Assembly (NCBI RefSeq): GCF_016920785.2
Contig: NW_024609835.1
Coordinates: forward strand, 177,751,109-177,815,108
Source: Ixodes scapularis
Lineage: Eukaryota > Arthropoda > Arachnida > Ixodida > Ixodidae
Length of the DNA: 64,000 bases
Direction: 5' to 3'
The position numbers and the translations under genes were made by a program. Shown here piece by piece: positions 40,236 to 52,654 of this stretch; positions within the stretch are counted from its first letter, which is position 1, and the number at the start of each line of letters is the position of its first letter. The notes below the pieces were generated by a model. That model saw only the letters and a program-made list of their open reading frames with translations, made no database searches and had not been told where the DNA came from.

Positions 40236-43099
40236 TCTGATAAACAACCTTTCCAACGCAGATGCTGTATTGAGGCACCCTTTAGCAAACTTGATATTAA
40301 ACACCCAGAACACTGCTATCAGAGCTGCTAGGCATTCAGAGATGCTCGTCGCTCTAAAGGGTTTCGTTCACTTTGCGTTGACAAACTGGTGTTCGGAAAG
40401 CTCTATACTCCGCCTCATCCTACGATGGACTAAAGCCCAATGCTACACACCGCCAGGTCCAATCACGAGCCTGTTAGAAACCACGTGGTTTCTTTGGTCC
40501 GTCGTACGTATCCGTGCGCCATGACGCGTCATGTAGAGACGAGTTTTTCGTATGCTTATCGAACCTTCGCGACGGCTTTGTCTGCTTGCTACTGCTGAAG
40601 ACTACTGAAGGGATTAAATACGGTCTGAAAGCGATGGAGCCAAGAGAACCCAGGATCAGAACCACTGGCCATTAAGAAATGAAGATCAGCCGGATAGAGT
40701 GTTCGACACGGGGGCGTATGCACAGAGCGCGTGCGGAAGAGAGATGCGGGTCCGGGTAGATTTTACGTACACAAAAGTTGGATTGGATTGAATTGTTATG
40801 GCTAAGGAAAAACGACTTTATGTCAGTGTTGCTTGCGCACCGTTCAACTTCCCCAAACAGTTGACATGTTTACGCAATATTGCTTGAACGTTTATAGAAC
40901 TAAATACCATGTATCTTTATTTTACTAATATAAAATAGCGCGCTATCGTAATAGAGAACAATATGTGTTAGATCAGTTGTCCTCGTAGTCTGCGTATCGA
41001 AATTTCTCTCGCGCACTCTTTCGCAATGCGCATGGAAGGTATCCTGAGGCAGTGCTCCGCACGCCAGCTTTCAGGCTCTGGTCCATCGAGGGTGAGATGG
41101 AGTATAGTCCGTCTCGATAAAACAAAACACAAGTCTGGCCGCATGGACTGCGTCTTCGCTCTGTAGTACGAGCAGGAGGCAGTCATGAATAACAGAACAC
41201 GTATAGAACGTGAGAAATGCATTGCACGTTTTACATTTGCGTAACAACAATTCGAACTTTCTTAAAATATGACATTCAGAAAATAAAACATAATAGATAA
41301 GCTAATGCCCCAGCAGATTTCAAAATACATGAGTTGTTTTGAATTCCAACTGCGACAAGTCGCTTCACTATGTACAGCTTGCCTTTTACCGGATACAGTA
41401 TTAATACACTAAGCCATTTGGAAAAAAAAGTTTTGTACTTATATGTGAATGACCTAGTTTTTTATACGTGTCTTATACCATTTAGAAGTTGAATTTGGGC
41501 ACAAATGAACTACAGACATATGTACCAATTGTCTCTCAGATAACTGGTGCTTTTTTTCACCGCAAAAACACAAGCTTTGCGTCGTCAAACGGTCCGTTTC
41601 AGCGGTTTGGACCAGACGCCAAAGTTTCAGAGCTTGCAGTTATCTAGTTCACACGGTTTCAGTGATTTTCATAAATTTAGAAGGAGAAAATGGGGCCCGT
41701 TTTCTGTAGCCAACACCATTTATATTTATGCATTCACATGTTGAGACTGAATCAGCATTTAACGAAAATGCTCGCTCTTTTAGAATTTCTTACTGATGCA
41801 TATTTTTATTTATTTATGCATTTATTCAGGTTTCCTCGCAGCGCCCAACAGGATTTATTGCGACAAGTGGAGGCTTAAACATGTTTTAATAGTTTTACAA
41901 GCGTTAGCGTTTGAGGAGGCGCGAGTTTAACTGGTTCCAAAAGAAGGACTGGGGGTTTACATCGAGATACGGCCGGCCGCCAAGAGCGATAAGCTAATGC
42001 TTTGTATGCTCCACGAGTCAACCAATTTAACGATTGGCTCGGGACGCGGCATACGAATAACGCATATCCCAGTAACTTGAAGACGTATCTCAACGTAACC
42101 TTGTTAAACGGCACTGTTTTTCGACATTCGAATATTTTATGTCTGAACCGTAAACATAATCACGTGCACCGCTTTGTTACTGAAACGTGAACGAGTTCTT
42201 ACTGACATCAAAGGGAATGACTGACTGAGATATCGCAATTGAAGGCACCCAATTTACTAAGCGAAATACATTTTTTTTTTTTAAGTTCCAAGTATTCGAC
42301 TGGCATTTCCGATTTTTGCCATCCTCGAAGAGAAATATGTTTTTATGGCTGCGATTACAAAACTGACGTACATAAATCGGAAGTACTAATATTGCACTCA
42401 TTAACATTTCCAAGTCCAATACTTCCCCCCAAACTCCAAACGAGTATCGAGAAAATACGTTGACTGACAAACGACGCCATTGTGCACTTCTATTGGCCCG
42501 TTTTACCGCCGCCATGTCTTCTTGTTGACAATGATAGCGACAGAGTGTCTCTGTCTCCGCGGTTCAGAGCTCCAAACCGAAACTATGAACAATGGTAGCC
42601 ACTTCCGATTTTGTACACAATCCTTCCCTTTTTTTCTGGTTGGATCAGTCGATTAGTCCCCCCCCCCCCCCCCCCTCTCTCCCGACGTTCACAAAAACAT
42701 GTCTTAAATGCAGAGCCCAGTATGACGCCGGCCTATTATTTCAATAACTTGTACCGGCAAATTAAAAAAAAAAAAGTGTTTACAGTCGGAAACATCTTCC
42801 TCTTCGTAAAAGGTGTAATATTTCTTGAACAACGTTTCGAAGCGGCCACTTCTCTCACAAGCTCTGTAGCCGTATCAAAACACTACGCCTTTGTAAATAA
42901 AGAAATGCAGCCAAAGATGTATTTGGTATGATCGAAACTGCTTCCAAACACCATTGTAGGTGTTTTGAAGTTTAGCGTGTAGGCAGCATGGTCGGCTGCT
43001 TCACATCGACTAGTCTCTTCAGGCGATTATGGTGTACGACTTTTCGTGTTTTTGTTTCCTATCGCATTTTGTATACAATAGATAGAGTAAGACAATAGA
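40236..43099. other. No gene recognised
   Basis: Contains short open frames of no known family and a poly-C tract at about 42658-42676. No inverted ends or coding block were identified. Confidence 0.4.
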
Positions 43100-44283
43100 A
43101 TAAGACAACAACGGTAAGTGTAACTTCGATATCAGTCTTAGTCGCACTGCAGCGGTATGTATAGGGGAACTCTGTCGCGGGGTACATAGCTAGCTCTATT
43201 GGTAGTGGCGTCGTAGTTGTGTTTCTGTGCAATCTTTGCTTTTTTGTCGTCCCTAATTGCATGTTGGTGAGCTTGTCGCAAAAGTAGTCAGTAGGCGTGA
43301 TGCGTGGTCATCACAACTTGATGATGAATGATTAGTGTGTTCATGCACGCCCTGAAGCATAGCAGCTTGAATTTCTATATTTTTGGCACAAAGTAGGTGA
43401 TGAGGACCGCATCCCGTTGACTAGTGCACGCTTGAGCGATAAGACATTATGACCAGGGGTATTCTCTTGTCTCAGTCAGTCTGTGGTTCATTACCGTACA
43501 CACTCAGGCTGTTCATCAGCGTGCGATTGAAGCACTCGACTAATCCGTCCGAATGCGGCTGGAAAGTGGGTGTCCTTGCCTTATGGATGCCCAAAACTGA
43601 GCACATTTCTGGAAACACGTGACTCAAAAGTTTTTCTCGTGTCAGAGTGTAGCGCTTTTGGTATCCCGAAGCGACTGAAAAAGTTTTGGACAAGACAGTT
43701 TGCCACCTCTTTGGTCTGCTTCGTCTTCAGCGGAAATGCCTTGATCTACCAAGTAAAGTAATCGGTCACCGCAAGGATGTATTTGTGCCCTCTTCCCGTC
43801 GTTGGTAATAGCCAGTGATGTCGATAGCAACACGCCCAAAAGTCATTGTAGATGCATCTTGAGTCCGTGGTGCTGGTTGCCTCGGGACTAATGCCTTACG
43901 AGTGGAGCATTTGACGCACATCGAGCACCAGTGAGCTACACTCGGTAGTATTTAAGCCCAGAAAAAACTTTCTGCGGCCATCTTCAGCGTTTTTGAACGC
44001 CCGAGATATCCGCCTCCTTGTTAGTGCTTAACATAATCCAGGGCAAACGGAATCCACGCAGTGGGGATCACGGCAACTGATGTTGACTATCTTGTCTTTG
44101 TCCACATAAGGCAGCTGTCGATGAGTTCTAACTTCTCCCGGTTACGGAAGAGTGCTCCCGCGTTGCGTCGATCAATCTCTTTTGCTGTTTTGCCTGAAAA
44201 CAGGGCGTCCAAGATCGGTAAAGGTGCGCGTCACGTTGTTGTTTGTCTCGTAAATTCTTCAAAGTAAACGAAGAACGTACGGA
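43100..44283 (-). pseudogene. Element VI integrase region
   Basis: On the minus strand, from 44283 down: SSFTLKNLRDKQQRDAHLYR (the leader before the integrase finger), a degraded zinc-finger region, the core end VLGIHKARTPTFQPHSDGLV and ECFNRTLMNSLSVY (about 43600-43500), and a C-terminal piece QKHNYDATTNRASYVPRDRV (about 43230-43160). This is a gypsy integrase continuing the RNase H at 51170-50706; element V lies between the two. Many frame changes. Confidence 0.75.
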
Positions 44284-44450
44284 TGGTTGTTTTCTTACTG
44301 AAGATTTTATTAGTACTTCCTCTTCTTTCATGCTAAATTTCCTCTCTTCGTTCTCGTCGTCTTCACTCAACAATAAAGACAGTCTGGTATCGGCCACTCC
44401 AGTGTTCGGTCGCACATTCCCGACCTGCCGGGCACAACGAGGATACCACA
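44284..44450 (+). repeat. Element V 5' LTR
   Basis: Starts TGGTTGTTTTCTTACTGAAG and ends GAGGATACCACA. Contains CAACAATAAAGACAG, a possible polyadenylation signal in R. It diverges from the 3' LTR at a scatter of positions, so insertion is not recent. Confidence 0.8.
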
Positions 44451-44469
44451 AACCTTTTTGGCGAAGAGG

Positions 44470-45087
44470 ATGGAGGGATTCAGATTTAAGCCGGCTCGAG
44501 ACTTCTTGGACAAACCAGGGACTCCGAAAATCCCCTGGGAGCGATGGAGTTCGCTTTTGGAATGCTTTATGGGAACGTCTGGTGCCCTTCAACTGTCCTC
44601 GGAACGCCGCCAATACCTGCTCCGACACTGCCTGGGATTGAAAGATCAACGAATCTTCGACATCCTGCCTTCCTCCCGCGCTGTCGCTGTGTTCTCGCAA
44701 GCAACGACGTCAGCGGCAGCCAGTTCTGCTGCCAGTTCTTCAGTCGTTGCTACACCGACGAAAAGAGACGTGTACCAAGGGGCTTAAGATTCCCTTAGCG
44801 CACACTTCCAAAGGTCGTACAACATCAGCCTTGAATGCCACCGATTTCGCCGGCGCTATCAACGTCCGGAAGAGTCCTTGTCACACTACTTCGCTGATCT
44901 CCGAGTCTTGGCAGTTCCGGCCAACTTCGGCCCACAACAGGACGAGAACACCCGGAATAGTTCACAGCTGGAGTGCTGTCAACTCAAGTTCGTGAACGGC
45001 TACTTCTGGACAGCAATCTCCCCTTCAACCAAGCCGTTTAAATCGTCCTCAATATCGAAAAGACCAAGGCCGAGGCCAAGGAGCTGA
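44470..45087 (+). pseudogene. Element V Gag (capsid part)
   Basis: ATG at 44470 lies just after the primer-binding region. Reads FKPARDFLDKPGTPKIPWER, LRHCLGLKDQRIFDILP, then after a frame change YRFRRRYQRPEESLSHYFAD and LRVLAVPANFGPQQDE. This is the pattern of gypsy Gag capsids. It ends RPRPRPRS at 45087. At least one frameshift near 44790-44860. Confidence 0.75.
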
Positions 45088-45280
45088 CCATTGTTACAGA
45101 ACAGCAATCAACATGCCACGTCGCCCATAACGTTCACTAGGTCGACTAACACCGACAGTTTCCTTGTAGAACTTCGTTCTCCCGTAAGCCGTCGGGACGG
45201 AACTTTCCACCTCAGCGCAATACGCGGCACAGTTCACCGTTCCACCAAGCGTCAAGTGAGTATGCTCCATCTACGTCAAC

Positions 45281-45480
45281 CAGGGGGGCTATGTTGCACG
45301 TTTTGGACTCCCAGGAGACTAGGGAGAAGGAAGTGACGTAGGTGTGAATGAACGTGTCTTAGCAACTTCTGCAGATACCGTCATCAGCGACTACACCAAT
45401 CAACATCCAAAGAGCGTTGTTGACGTCACTTCCTTCTCCTAGTCTCCTGGGAGTCCAAAACGTGCAACATAGCCCCCCAG
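45281..45480. repeat. Inverted repeat, two arms of about 57 bp
   Basis: GGGGGGCTATGTTGCACGTT (from 45283) through AGGAAGTGACGT (45338) is the reverse complement of 45422-45479 with one or two differences. The spacer of about 84 bp includes CAACATCCAAAGAGCG. It probably is an inserted foldback or a pair of LTR ends and lies within element V. Confidence 0.8.
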
Positions 45481-46550
45481 ATCGATATACCGCGCTCTGA
45501 CATGCCATGACCAGCGCTCGGTTCCCTTAATGGCATTAGCGCAAAATCATCGCGCCTTTCAAAAACTAACGCCCATTTACTGCGAGACGAACTATCATGA
45601 CGATAAAAAGCGCGAAGTGCGGGTATGGTATTGAGTAGGGTGCCTGTGATGAGCGATCCTCCGACAAGCCGAAGAGGACGAGGAAGAAGAAGACGGCGTG
45701 GGGCATGCGAAGGGCGCGAGAGGGGATTCGGGTGGTTGACAAAGGACGAAGCCGGACCTCCGTTGACGTGACCAGACGTCAAAAGGCCCGACCTACAACC
45801 CGCTTCTCACGCAGTCCGGGCGTCAACCTTCCGGAGGTAACCAAGACTGCAAGCGTGGCGCAGCTGAACACCCGCTGCCGCTCCGTGCCACAGACGTACG
45901 GAGCCTGATTCAAGCCTTCGGCCCACGCCCAGCTGCCTCGTCGCTATGTCCCTCGGCCCTGACCTTAGAGAACACCTGGTCATAGGCTGTCGCCGAGGTA
46001 CGAGGCCTTTATTCAACCCTTCGGCCATCGTTCAACTGCCTCGTCACTACGTCCAGCGGCCCAGACGTCGGTAGACCCCTGATCATTGGCTGCCACGGGT
46101 ACTACGCCGCAAGGACTGAAAATTCGTGAGCGAGGGACCTTTATTTTAGGGGACACTCGAACCTTAACAATTGTTCAAGTGGTGTAAATAGTTGTGTAAA
46201 TATTCTTTTTTTTATATTTCTACATTGCAATGTGAATTATCCCATAACGTATCCTCGTGTCTTTTGTCATTTCTTTACAATATCACGAACCTCACGACAG
46301 TGCCTTAATGTGCGCTTTGCTCACGGTGAAGACATCTGGCCATTTTGTCCCCCACATTTATTTTTATTTTGTGTTCAGAAGCGTGTGAAAGAGCGTGTTC
46401 CTCCCCGCGTTTGTGGCGCTGACTGTGCTACGGCGCCATTTTGTTCTCGTCGATTTCTTTGTATTTTACTCATGAGCGCGTGCTGTCGACATCGGGTACC
46501 ACAAAGGGTGGCATCACCCAAAACAGAAGGACATTGAGGCACCCTAGTAT
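45481..46550. other. Unassigned insertion in element V with an imperfect tandem duplication
   Basis: Between gag and the zinc knuckle. At about 45901-46105 two diverged units of about 105 bp follow each other; each has GCCTxxTTCAAxCCTTCGGCC, CTGCCTCGTC and GGCTGYCRC. No domain was recognised. It may be foreign DNA or an atypical part of the element. Confidence 0.45.
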
Positions 46551-47145
46551 TGAGCACTGTCAAAGCTAAGACACTTGTCCGGCAAGAGGAAAAACGTGCA
46601 ACGGCTGTGGCCGATTCGGGCATTTCCATCGCATGTGCAGCAGCACAATTAAGCCCTTACGCCGTCAAAACCGCGTCCGAATTCAGAAAATCTTCTCAGA
46701 CGAAGAAGACGAACAAGGAGTTCTCCACGCGTCTACGCCTTCCCGGATGTGAATACATATTAGCGTCATAATCTACGATAGGCCTCTACAGTTCCTCATG
46801 GATAGAGGTTCCTGAGTGTCTATCGTCGAAAAATACATTTTTCAAGAGTACTTCAGTAGTGATACGAGGATCGTCCCACTGCCGGTGACCCTGCTCAATT
46901 ATTCCCGACAACGTATCGAGGTACTGGGAGCCTTCTCCGCGTCAGTAGAAATTAAGACACGTTCAGCGAAAATTCTCTTTTGCATTGCGAATACTGGAAT
47001 ATCGTTGTTAGGGATGGATGCCGTGAAAGCTTTGGATCTACAAATTCAAGGGTCCACAATGAGCTGTTTATACACGGAGACCGATGAATCAGTAGAAACC
47101 TGCCCAAATAGTTTTGAGACCGGCATGGACATAAACTCTTAGGGT
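46551..47145 (+). pseudogene. Element V zinc knuckle and retropepsin
   Basis: CNGCGRFGHFHRMC (about 46594-46635) is a CCHC nucleocapsid knuckle. The protease follows: QFLMDRGS, where DTGS is expected, immediately followed by a TGA stop at about 46813, then VSIVEKYIFQEYF and ANTGISLLGMDAVKALDLQI, the ILGxD block. The active-site change plus the stop make it inactive. Confidence 0.75.
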
Positions 47146-47419
47146 CACAGATCTACGAGCCCCCCTCAACAGCACGAGGAGCCGTCGACGCTGCATTCAA
47201 CACCGTCTACACAACTGTCAGAGGGAGACCAGTTACCAGAAGCTATAGAAGCTGCATGGAGGTCGCGCCTGCGACTCCAAGAGGCTTCGTCTCTTCTGAA
47301 AGCTTTGACACCTGTTGCTTTCGATTCCGACACCACGGAACTTTCGCCGACTCGACCGGTCCTCCCGACGACTTTGAATGACTTCGGTCATCTACTCACC
47401 CTGAGCTGGGTCATGTCAA

Positions 47420-48300
47420 AGGCTACACTCACAAGGTGACGATTCGGAGCTCAGTGCGACCCGTGCAGCACAAGATGCGTCGCAACCCATTAATGGCCCG
47501 AAAACCTGTCACGAAAGAAATTAAGCGCCTTGAAGCAGCAGAAGTAATTGAACGCATCAGCGTATCCGAATGGGTTTCACCTATTGTTGTAGTACAAAAG
47601 AAAGATGGGTCAATCTGGATGTGTGTAGACCTCAGGGAAGCTAACAAGGCTGTCGTTATGGGCAGCTTCCCTTTGCCTCACATCGAGGAGCTTTTGAATG
47701 CACTAGACGGGGCAAAGCGTTTCTCCAAAGTGGACTTGGCGCCAGCCTACCACCAAGTCACCCTTCGTCCTGAGAGTCGAGACTTAACAGCATTTATAAC
47801 ACACGAAGGCCTTTTCCGCTTCAAGCGTGTTTGCCTCGGCCTCGCGTCCGCGCTAGCAACATTCTAAGTGATGATGGCAGCAATTCTAGGAGGATGTAAA
47901 TGAGTTCTATTTTATTTTGATGACGTCATCGTCTTTGGAAAATTGAGAGAAGAGCACTTAGACCGACTGCGCCATGCTGTGCAGCGTATCGCTGAGGCTG
48001 GACTAAAACTAAACAACAAATGCGTTTTCCCAAACCCTCCTTTCTGGGCCATCACGTCAGCGGAGAAGAAATCGCTGCACTTAAACCGAAGCTGGACGTC
48101 ACCAACGCGACTCCCATTCCAACGGCCACTACACAGCTAAGATCATTCCAAGGGATGGTAGAGTACTATAGCCGTTTTTCCCTCGTCTTGCAGCAAAAGT
48201 CGAGCCCCTGCGCAAGTTCTTGCGGAAGGACATTCCTTTTAGATGAGATACCGAAGCGAACACCTGCTTTACGAAGATCAAAAGTCTGCTGTCGTCAGCA
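47420..48300 (+). pseudogene. Element V reverse transcriptase
   Basis: The frame at 47436-47867 gives PVTKEIKRLEAAEVIERISV, SPIVVVQKKDGSIWMCVDLR, FSKVDLAPAYHQVTL with the first catalytic Asp, and FRFKRVCLGLASALATF, then a stop. It continues with FYFDDVIVFGK with intact FxDD (about 47915), REEHLDRLRHAVQRIAEAGL, and thumb/connection fragments to 48290 in another frame. Two stops and one shift. Confidence 0.85.
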
Positions 48301-48720
48301 AAAATTTTGAAGATGTTTGATCCCAACGTTTCCATAATCGTCTCGACAGACGCATCTGGGTACGGACTCGGCGCCGTAGTTCAACAGCGCATTGGGAAGG
48401 AAGTGCAAATAGTCGCTTTCGCCTCTCGCACGCTAACAACTACAGAGCGAAAATACCCAGTGGGCAAAAGAGAAGCGCTTGCGTGCCTGTGAGCTTGCAA
48501 ACGGTGGCACAGCCACCTGTGGGGCCGGCGTTTCACACTTCAAACAGACCACCAGGCCCTAGTGACGCTGTTGGCAACTCGTGGAACAGGCCATGGACCA
48601 CTTCGAATAACAAGATGGTCGACACGCCTTCTCCGCTACAACATTGAAGTCGAATTCCAACGCGGAACCGAAAACGAAGTTGCTGACGCGCTTTCTCTCC
48701 TTCCTCAGCCGGAAGATGAA
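48301..48720 (+). pseudogene. Element V RNase H
   Basis: SIIVSTDASGYGLGAVVQQR, FASRTLTTTERKYPVGKREA, a stop after LACL (48490), then GRRFTLQTDHQALVTLL, RITRWSTRLLRYNIEVEFQR and GTENEVADALS. All blocks of the domain are present. Confidence 0.85.
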
Positions 48721-48899
48721 GGCGGTACTGAATTTGAGGAAGAGAAAAATTCTTACATCGCACTGCAAAACGAACGTATAACAAAGCTTCAACTGCAAGA
48801 GGCCACAGTCAAGGATACAGTCTTGTCGAGTGTGATGTCCTTTGTTACGTCTGTGTGGCCTCCACGACAAACCTTGTCATCTGAAGTAATATCATTCTG

Positions 48900-49540
48900 A
48901 CGTGAAGGACGATCTTGCCGTTGACGACGGCATCCTTCTGCACGATGAAAGATTTGTGATACCCCTAGAGCTTCAAGGTCTCATCACCAAGGCGCACAGG
49001 GGCATCCTGGTATCGTCAAAACCCGCACGAGACTCCGCGAACACTACTGGGCGCCAAAGATAAATGATCAAGTGGAGCAGGTCAACCACGCCTACAACAT
49101 TTGTCAGGCATCTGACAAAAGCGCGAAGACCTTCGCGACTCCACTTCAACCAGTATCTTACCCCGATCGGCCGTGGTCTAAGGTTGGAATGGACATTGTG
49201 GGACCTTTCGAGCGTGCAGAACCATCATGCCGCTACGCCATAACTCTAGTCGACTACTTTTCCGAATGGCCCGAAGTACAATTTTGTGCCGACGTCCCCA
49301 CAACAAGAGTCACAGGGTTTTTGCATCTGATATTCTCCGAAGAGGGTTTCCCAGAATGCATTGTTACCGACAACGGCCCACAGTTTATTTCCAAACAGTT
49401 CGAAAAATTCCTAGGATATCGTGGAAAAAAGCATTACTTGATTTCCATATATCACCCCCAAGCAAACGGGCAAGTTGAGAAATTTAACAGAACACTTAAG
49501 GGTTTCATCCAGTGCGCATCTGGAGAAAAATGAAAAATTA
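48900..49540 (+). pseudogene. Element V integrase
   Basis: The finger region at 48900-49100 is degraded (AHRGILVSSKPARDSANTTG-like, NICQASDKSAK). The core at 49072-49533 is clear: WSKVGMDIVGPFERAEPSCR with catalytic Asp, FPECIVTDNGPQFISKQFEK with catalytic Asp, and ISIYHPQANGQVEKFNRTLK with catalytic Glu. A C-terminal segment with KTSKFEVGDLVRVKNPGHI lies at about 49770-49835. Confidence 0.85.
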
Positions 49541-50539
49541 GGTCAGCGGTGGTGGACTACCGAGGCGTCTACAGATGCCCGCCTCTTGCCACAGCTGAAC
49601 TGCCCCCGCACTACTTCTCCATGGTCGCAAGCCCCGGACTCGACTAAATATCTTAGGGCTGTCGTCATCCCAATTCCTTCACAACCCCTTCGAAAAGGTT
49701 AAGTGATTTTGACAGCGAGTCGAGCAAACACAAGAGAAGACCAAGACGTATATAGACAAGAGAAAAGGAGCGAAAACGTCTAAGTTCGAAGTCGGAGACC
49801 TGGTTCGAGTGAAGAATCCAGGTCATATTCGAAAAGGATCGAGGTCGTTCAGCAGCCCTCTTCCAATATTAGAACGTGTGTGTCCCTGGACATTCAGACT
49901 CGAGGATGGGTGAGTGTGGAACGCTTCTAAGCTCACCGCTGTCACGCAGTTTGCGTCTTCCAGCCCTATCACTAATCAAGCTTCAGATGTCCATATGAGA
50001 GTTGGAAAAGCTGACACGGGATTTAACCACCACAGGAGGCAAGCACCATCTGAGTCATCACGCCGACATAATCAGCCGATATGACTTGCTCATCGTGGAT
50101 TATTAGCGGAGTAATTTCCGCTGCCACATCCTCTACCTGGCGGACCACTGACGGAGTCACACCTGCGTCCTGTCGCGGGATTGGCAGCTGCGCTGTTTAC
50201 GTCGCCCAAACTGGACGCTCTTCGTGACAGGCCAGAGCGAGACCGCCGAAAACGGCGACCACCGGAGCACTTCGGCTATGGTGTTACCAGTTAATCAAGT
50301 TGAACTGCGATATGAATGATTGCGTCAACGGTGTGCTTCCAATGTTGAACTCTTTTATGAACAATTATGTTGACTGCATGACTCTGATATGAACTGTAGT
50401 TATTTCTGTAGCTGTAATCCTTTTCCTTCATTATTTTTATTTGGTTAGTTATTCTATTTCTCTTCTGCAATACTTTCATATTTCTTGTTCTATCTTGTTT
50501 CATATTACACTGAAGTTCTCAGAATTGGAGGCGGGAAAA

Positions 50540-50705
50540 TGTTGTATCCTAACTGATGATTTTATTAGTACTTCCTCTTCTTTTATGCTAAATTTCCTTT
50601 CTTCGTTCTCGTCATCTTCACTCAACAATAAAGACAGCCTAGCATCGGCCACCGCAGCGTTTGGTCGCGCATTCTTGACCTGCCGGGTCCACCGAGGACA
50701 CCACA
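50540..50705 (+). repeat. Element V 3' LTR
   Basis: Starts TGTTGTATCCTAACTGATG after the purine-rich GGAGGCGGGAAAA and ends GAGGACACCACA. Matches 44284-44450. Confidence 0.8.
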
Positions 50706-51175
50706 CGGTTGTCATGAAAACTACCTATGGGTCTTCATTCGCCGGAGAAGGTCGTCGAGATAACGAATCAGGTTTGCCGTGTGGCTTTCCTGGTCGAGAA
50801 GAAATGGTACAATTAAACTCTCTGAGGTGATCGAACCAGCGGACAACTGGGCCTTCAGGCTCTCTGAAGCTTTGTAAACATTGCAGTGCGCTATAGTCCG
50901 TCCTGCAGATGAACGTTCCACCGAGCAGGTCGTGCCTGAAGTAGCGGTTAAAGTAGACAAGGGCCGGTATTTTCTTTCTAGTGACACTTTAGTTGCGTTC
51001 GGGTTTCGTGAGGGTACGACCGCCGGATGCAGTCACCCGTTCCTTCCTAGCCTGTGATTGGGGAAGTACTGCACCGATCCCTTTGTCACTTGCGTCCGTG
51101 TACAGCATAAGTGGAATTCTCGGAGCCGGTCGGATCCTCCAGACCATACGACCGCAGCGCCGCGGCGTACATTCG
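50706..51175 (-). pseudogene. Element VI RNase H
   Basis: The minus strand from about 51130 reads PLMLYTDASDKGIGAVL, then VYFNRYFRHDLLGGTF, CRTDYSALQCLQSFREPEGP, VVRWFDHLREFNCTISSRPG and PHGKPDSLSRRPS. It continues at 44283 with the integrase leader, element V having inserted between. Confidence 0.8.
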
Positions 51176-52022
51176 GGACCTTTCCGTGTCAGCGCCTGAT
51201 CCCACTACTCTTTTCTAGTATGCGCCGCCTTTTTCACCGCTTGGTGGCGGGTATGTCGACGGGTCATTTCTTGTTTCCGTACTTTATAAACTGCATTTGT
51301 TTCTTTTCTCATCTATAATACTAAACAAAAACTACTTTTATAACTAATTGAAATGGTTCGCGCCACTTATACTTTGTATTTCGACTAAAAAGAAGCTTTT
51401 AGCGGCTCTTACCAGTAGTAAGCCCAGGACCAAAGACGTCGCATATCGCGCGCTTTCGGTACCGCGGGTCGCCCCCGTCGGTGGAGAAGGTTTCCGCGTC
51501 GTCCGGTTAAAATATGATGCACTGATATTTAGTTACTCTCTCCGTGCCCGATGGCTTGCCCGAACCCCAAGAGACGTGGGAACCACGAAAAAGGTAGACG
51601 CTTAAATATGATTCCAGGGCCCGTTTAAGGTCGGTTCGGAGGTGAACGGCGTGGCGATTCTTTGATTTGGCTTGCTGTGTCAATGTCAATGGTATGCGTT
51701 AAGATCGACGTTCTCCTCAAGTACCAGTCACATTTAGTAATTACAAATCGAATTTAAACGGGATGCCTTCTTTAGCTTCGCTTGGAAGTTACTGTGGTAT
51801 GTCTACCGCACCTTGTATCGAGGCTCTTTTCCATTTTTTCTTGTTTAGTCGTGGAGCTGACACCGTCTCTTCTCGCCTTTCTATGGTTCTTGTTAACTGG
51901 TGCGGCAGAATACTCGCTTTCAGGATGGTCGAAAGCGTGCAGGGTCCTAGAGGATGTGCCTTTGTACAAGGTGACTGGTTCTTCAAAATGGTTAATGACA
52001 TCCCCCATAGCGGTAACTCATC
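51176..52022 (-). other. Element VI, unreadable protease-RT region
   Basis: This lies where RT should be, between RNase H and the protease-linked segment. I could not find RT motifs, so the RT is probably deleted or scrambled. Confidence 0.35.
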
Positions 52023-52654
52023 TTACATTGTGAGAGCCCTCCAGGGGACTTCAGCGTTCTTTTTCAAATGGTGGTTCATGCGAGGTTCAAGACGTGCAGT
52101 ACGGAAAACCGCAAAATTCGTCGAAGGGTTTCTGAGCACGATAGTTGCGGTCCTCGGTGGGAGAATGGACGTGACAAAAAGCTGAAGTTTTTGGACTTGG
52201 GAACACGGGTTCGCTACAGGCTTTCGTTCCAGTGTCCATTTACTGAATTGGACACGGAATTGACGTTTTATTAAAAAGTCGACTACCAACACGAACCCAC
52301 GGGGGATACTGGGGACGAGAATAACATGATGGCTCACAGAGATATCTCTAATCTCAATGTTCATTGTGTACGTTCCCCAAACTTTGAAAGCGGCCCCCAT
52401 TAAGACCAGGGACTCTGTCTTGATGAGTAAGATCGAGTTCGGGATTGGTGGCTGGAGAGCTCGAGCTACTTGTCATCTTGGAAGATAGTTGCGTATGAAC
52501 CAGGGTCAACAAGCAGGGTCACTGAAAATCCGCCCACTTTTCCCTTCACTTTTACAAGAGGGCGCCGAAGAAGTGTTTCAAAAGGAGTACTGGGTCGAAA
52601 AACTCGTGGAACAAAACATTCTTTGCTTTCTGACGTAGCGGGGGGAGTAATCAA
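52023..52654 (-). pseudogene. Element VI retropepsin and following linker
   Basis: Minus strand: LVKVKGKVGGFSVTLLVDPG and SYATIF, where DTG is expected (Thr to Pro). Then, in another frame (52400-52023), WGTYTMNIEIRDISVSHHVI and LVPSIPRGFVLVVDFLIKRQ, the flap and ILGxDFL-like block. It defines the 5' side of element VI pol. Confidence 0.6.

Larger units (their letters stand above)
44284..50705 (+). mobile_element. Element V: Ty3/gypsy retrotransposon inserted into element VI
   Basis: LTRs at 44284-44450 and 50540-50705 share long stretches (for example GATTTTATTAGTACTTCCTC and CACTCAACAATAAAGACAG). Order is LTR, primer-binding region TTGGCGAAGAGGATGGAGG, gag, zinc knuckle, protease, RT, RNase H, integrase, purine-rich tract, LTR. 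Pol has several stops and shifts. Extra sequence at about 45281-46550 (with a large inverted repeat) separates gag from the zinc knuckle. ACGG beside both LTRs is a candidate target duplication. Confidence 0.85.

Noticed and set aside
44128..44700. 190-codon minus-strand frame
   Set aside because: Composite: its lower part is the element VI integrase leader, its upper part is antisense to the element V LTR and gag.
51763..52185. 140-codon plus-strand frame
   Set aside because: Antisense to the element VI pol remnant; no domain.
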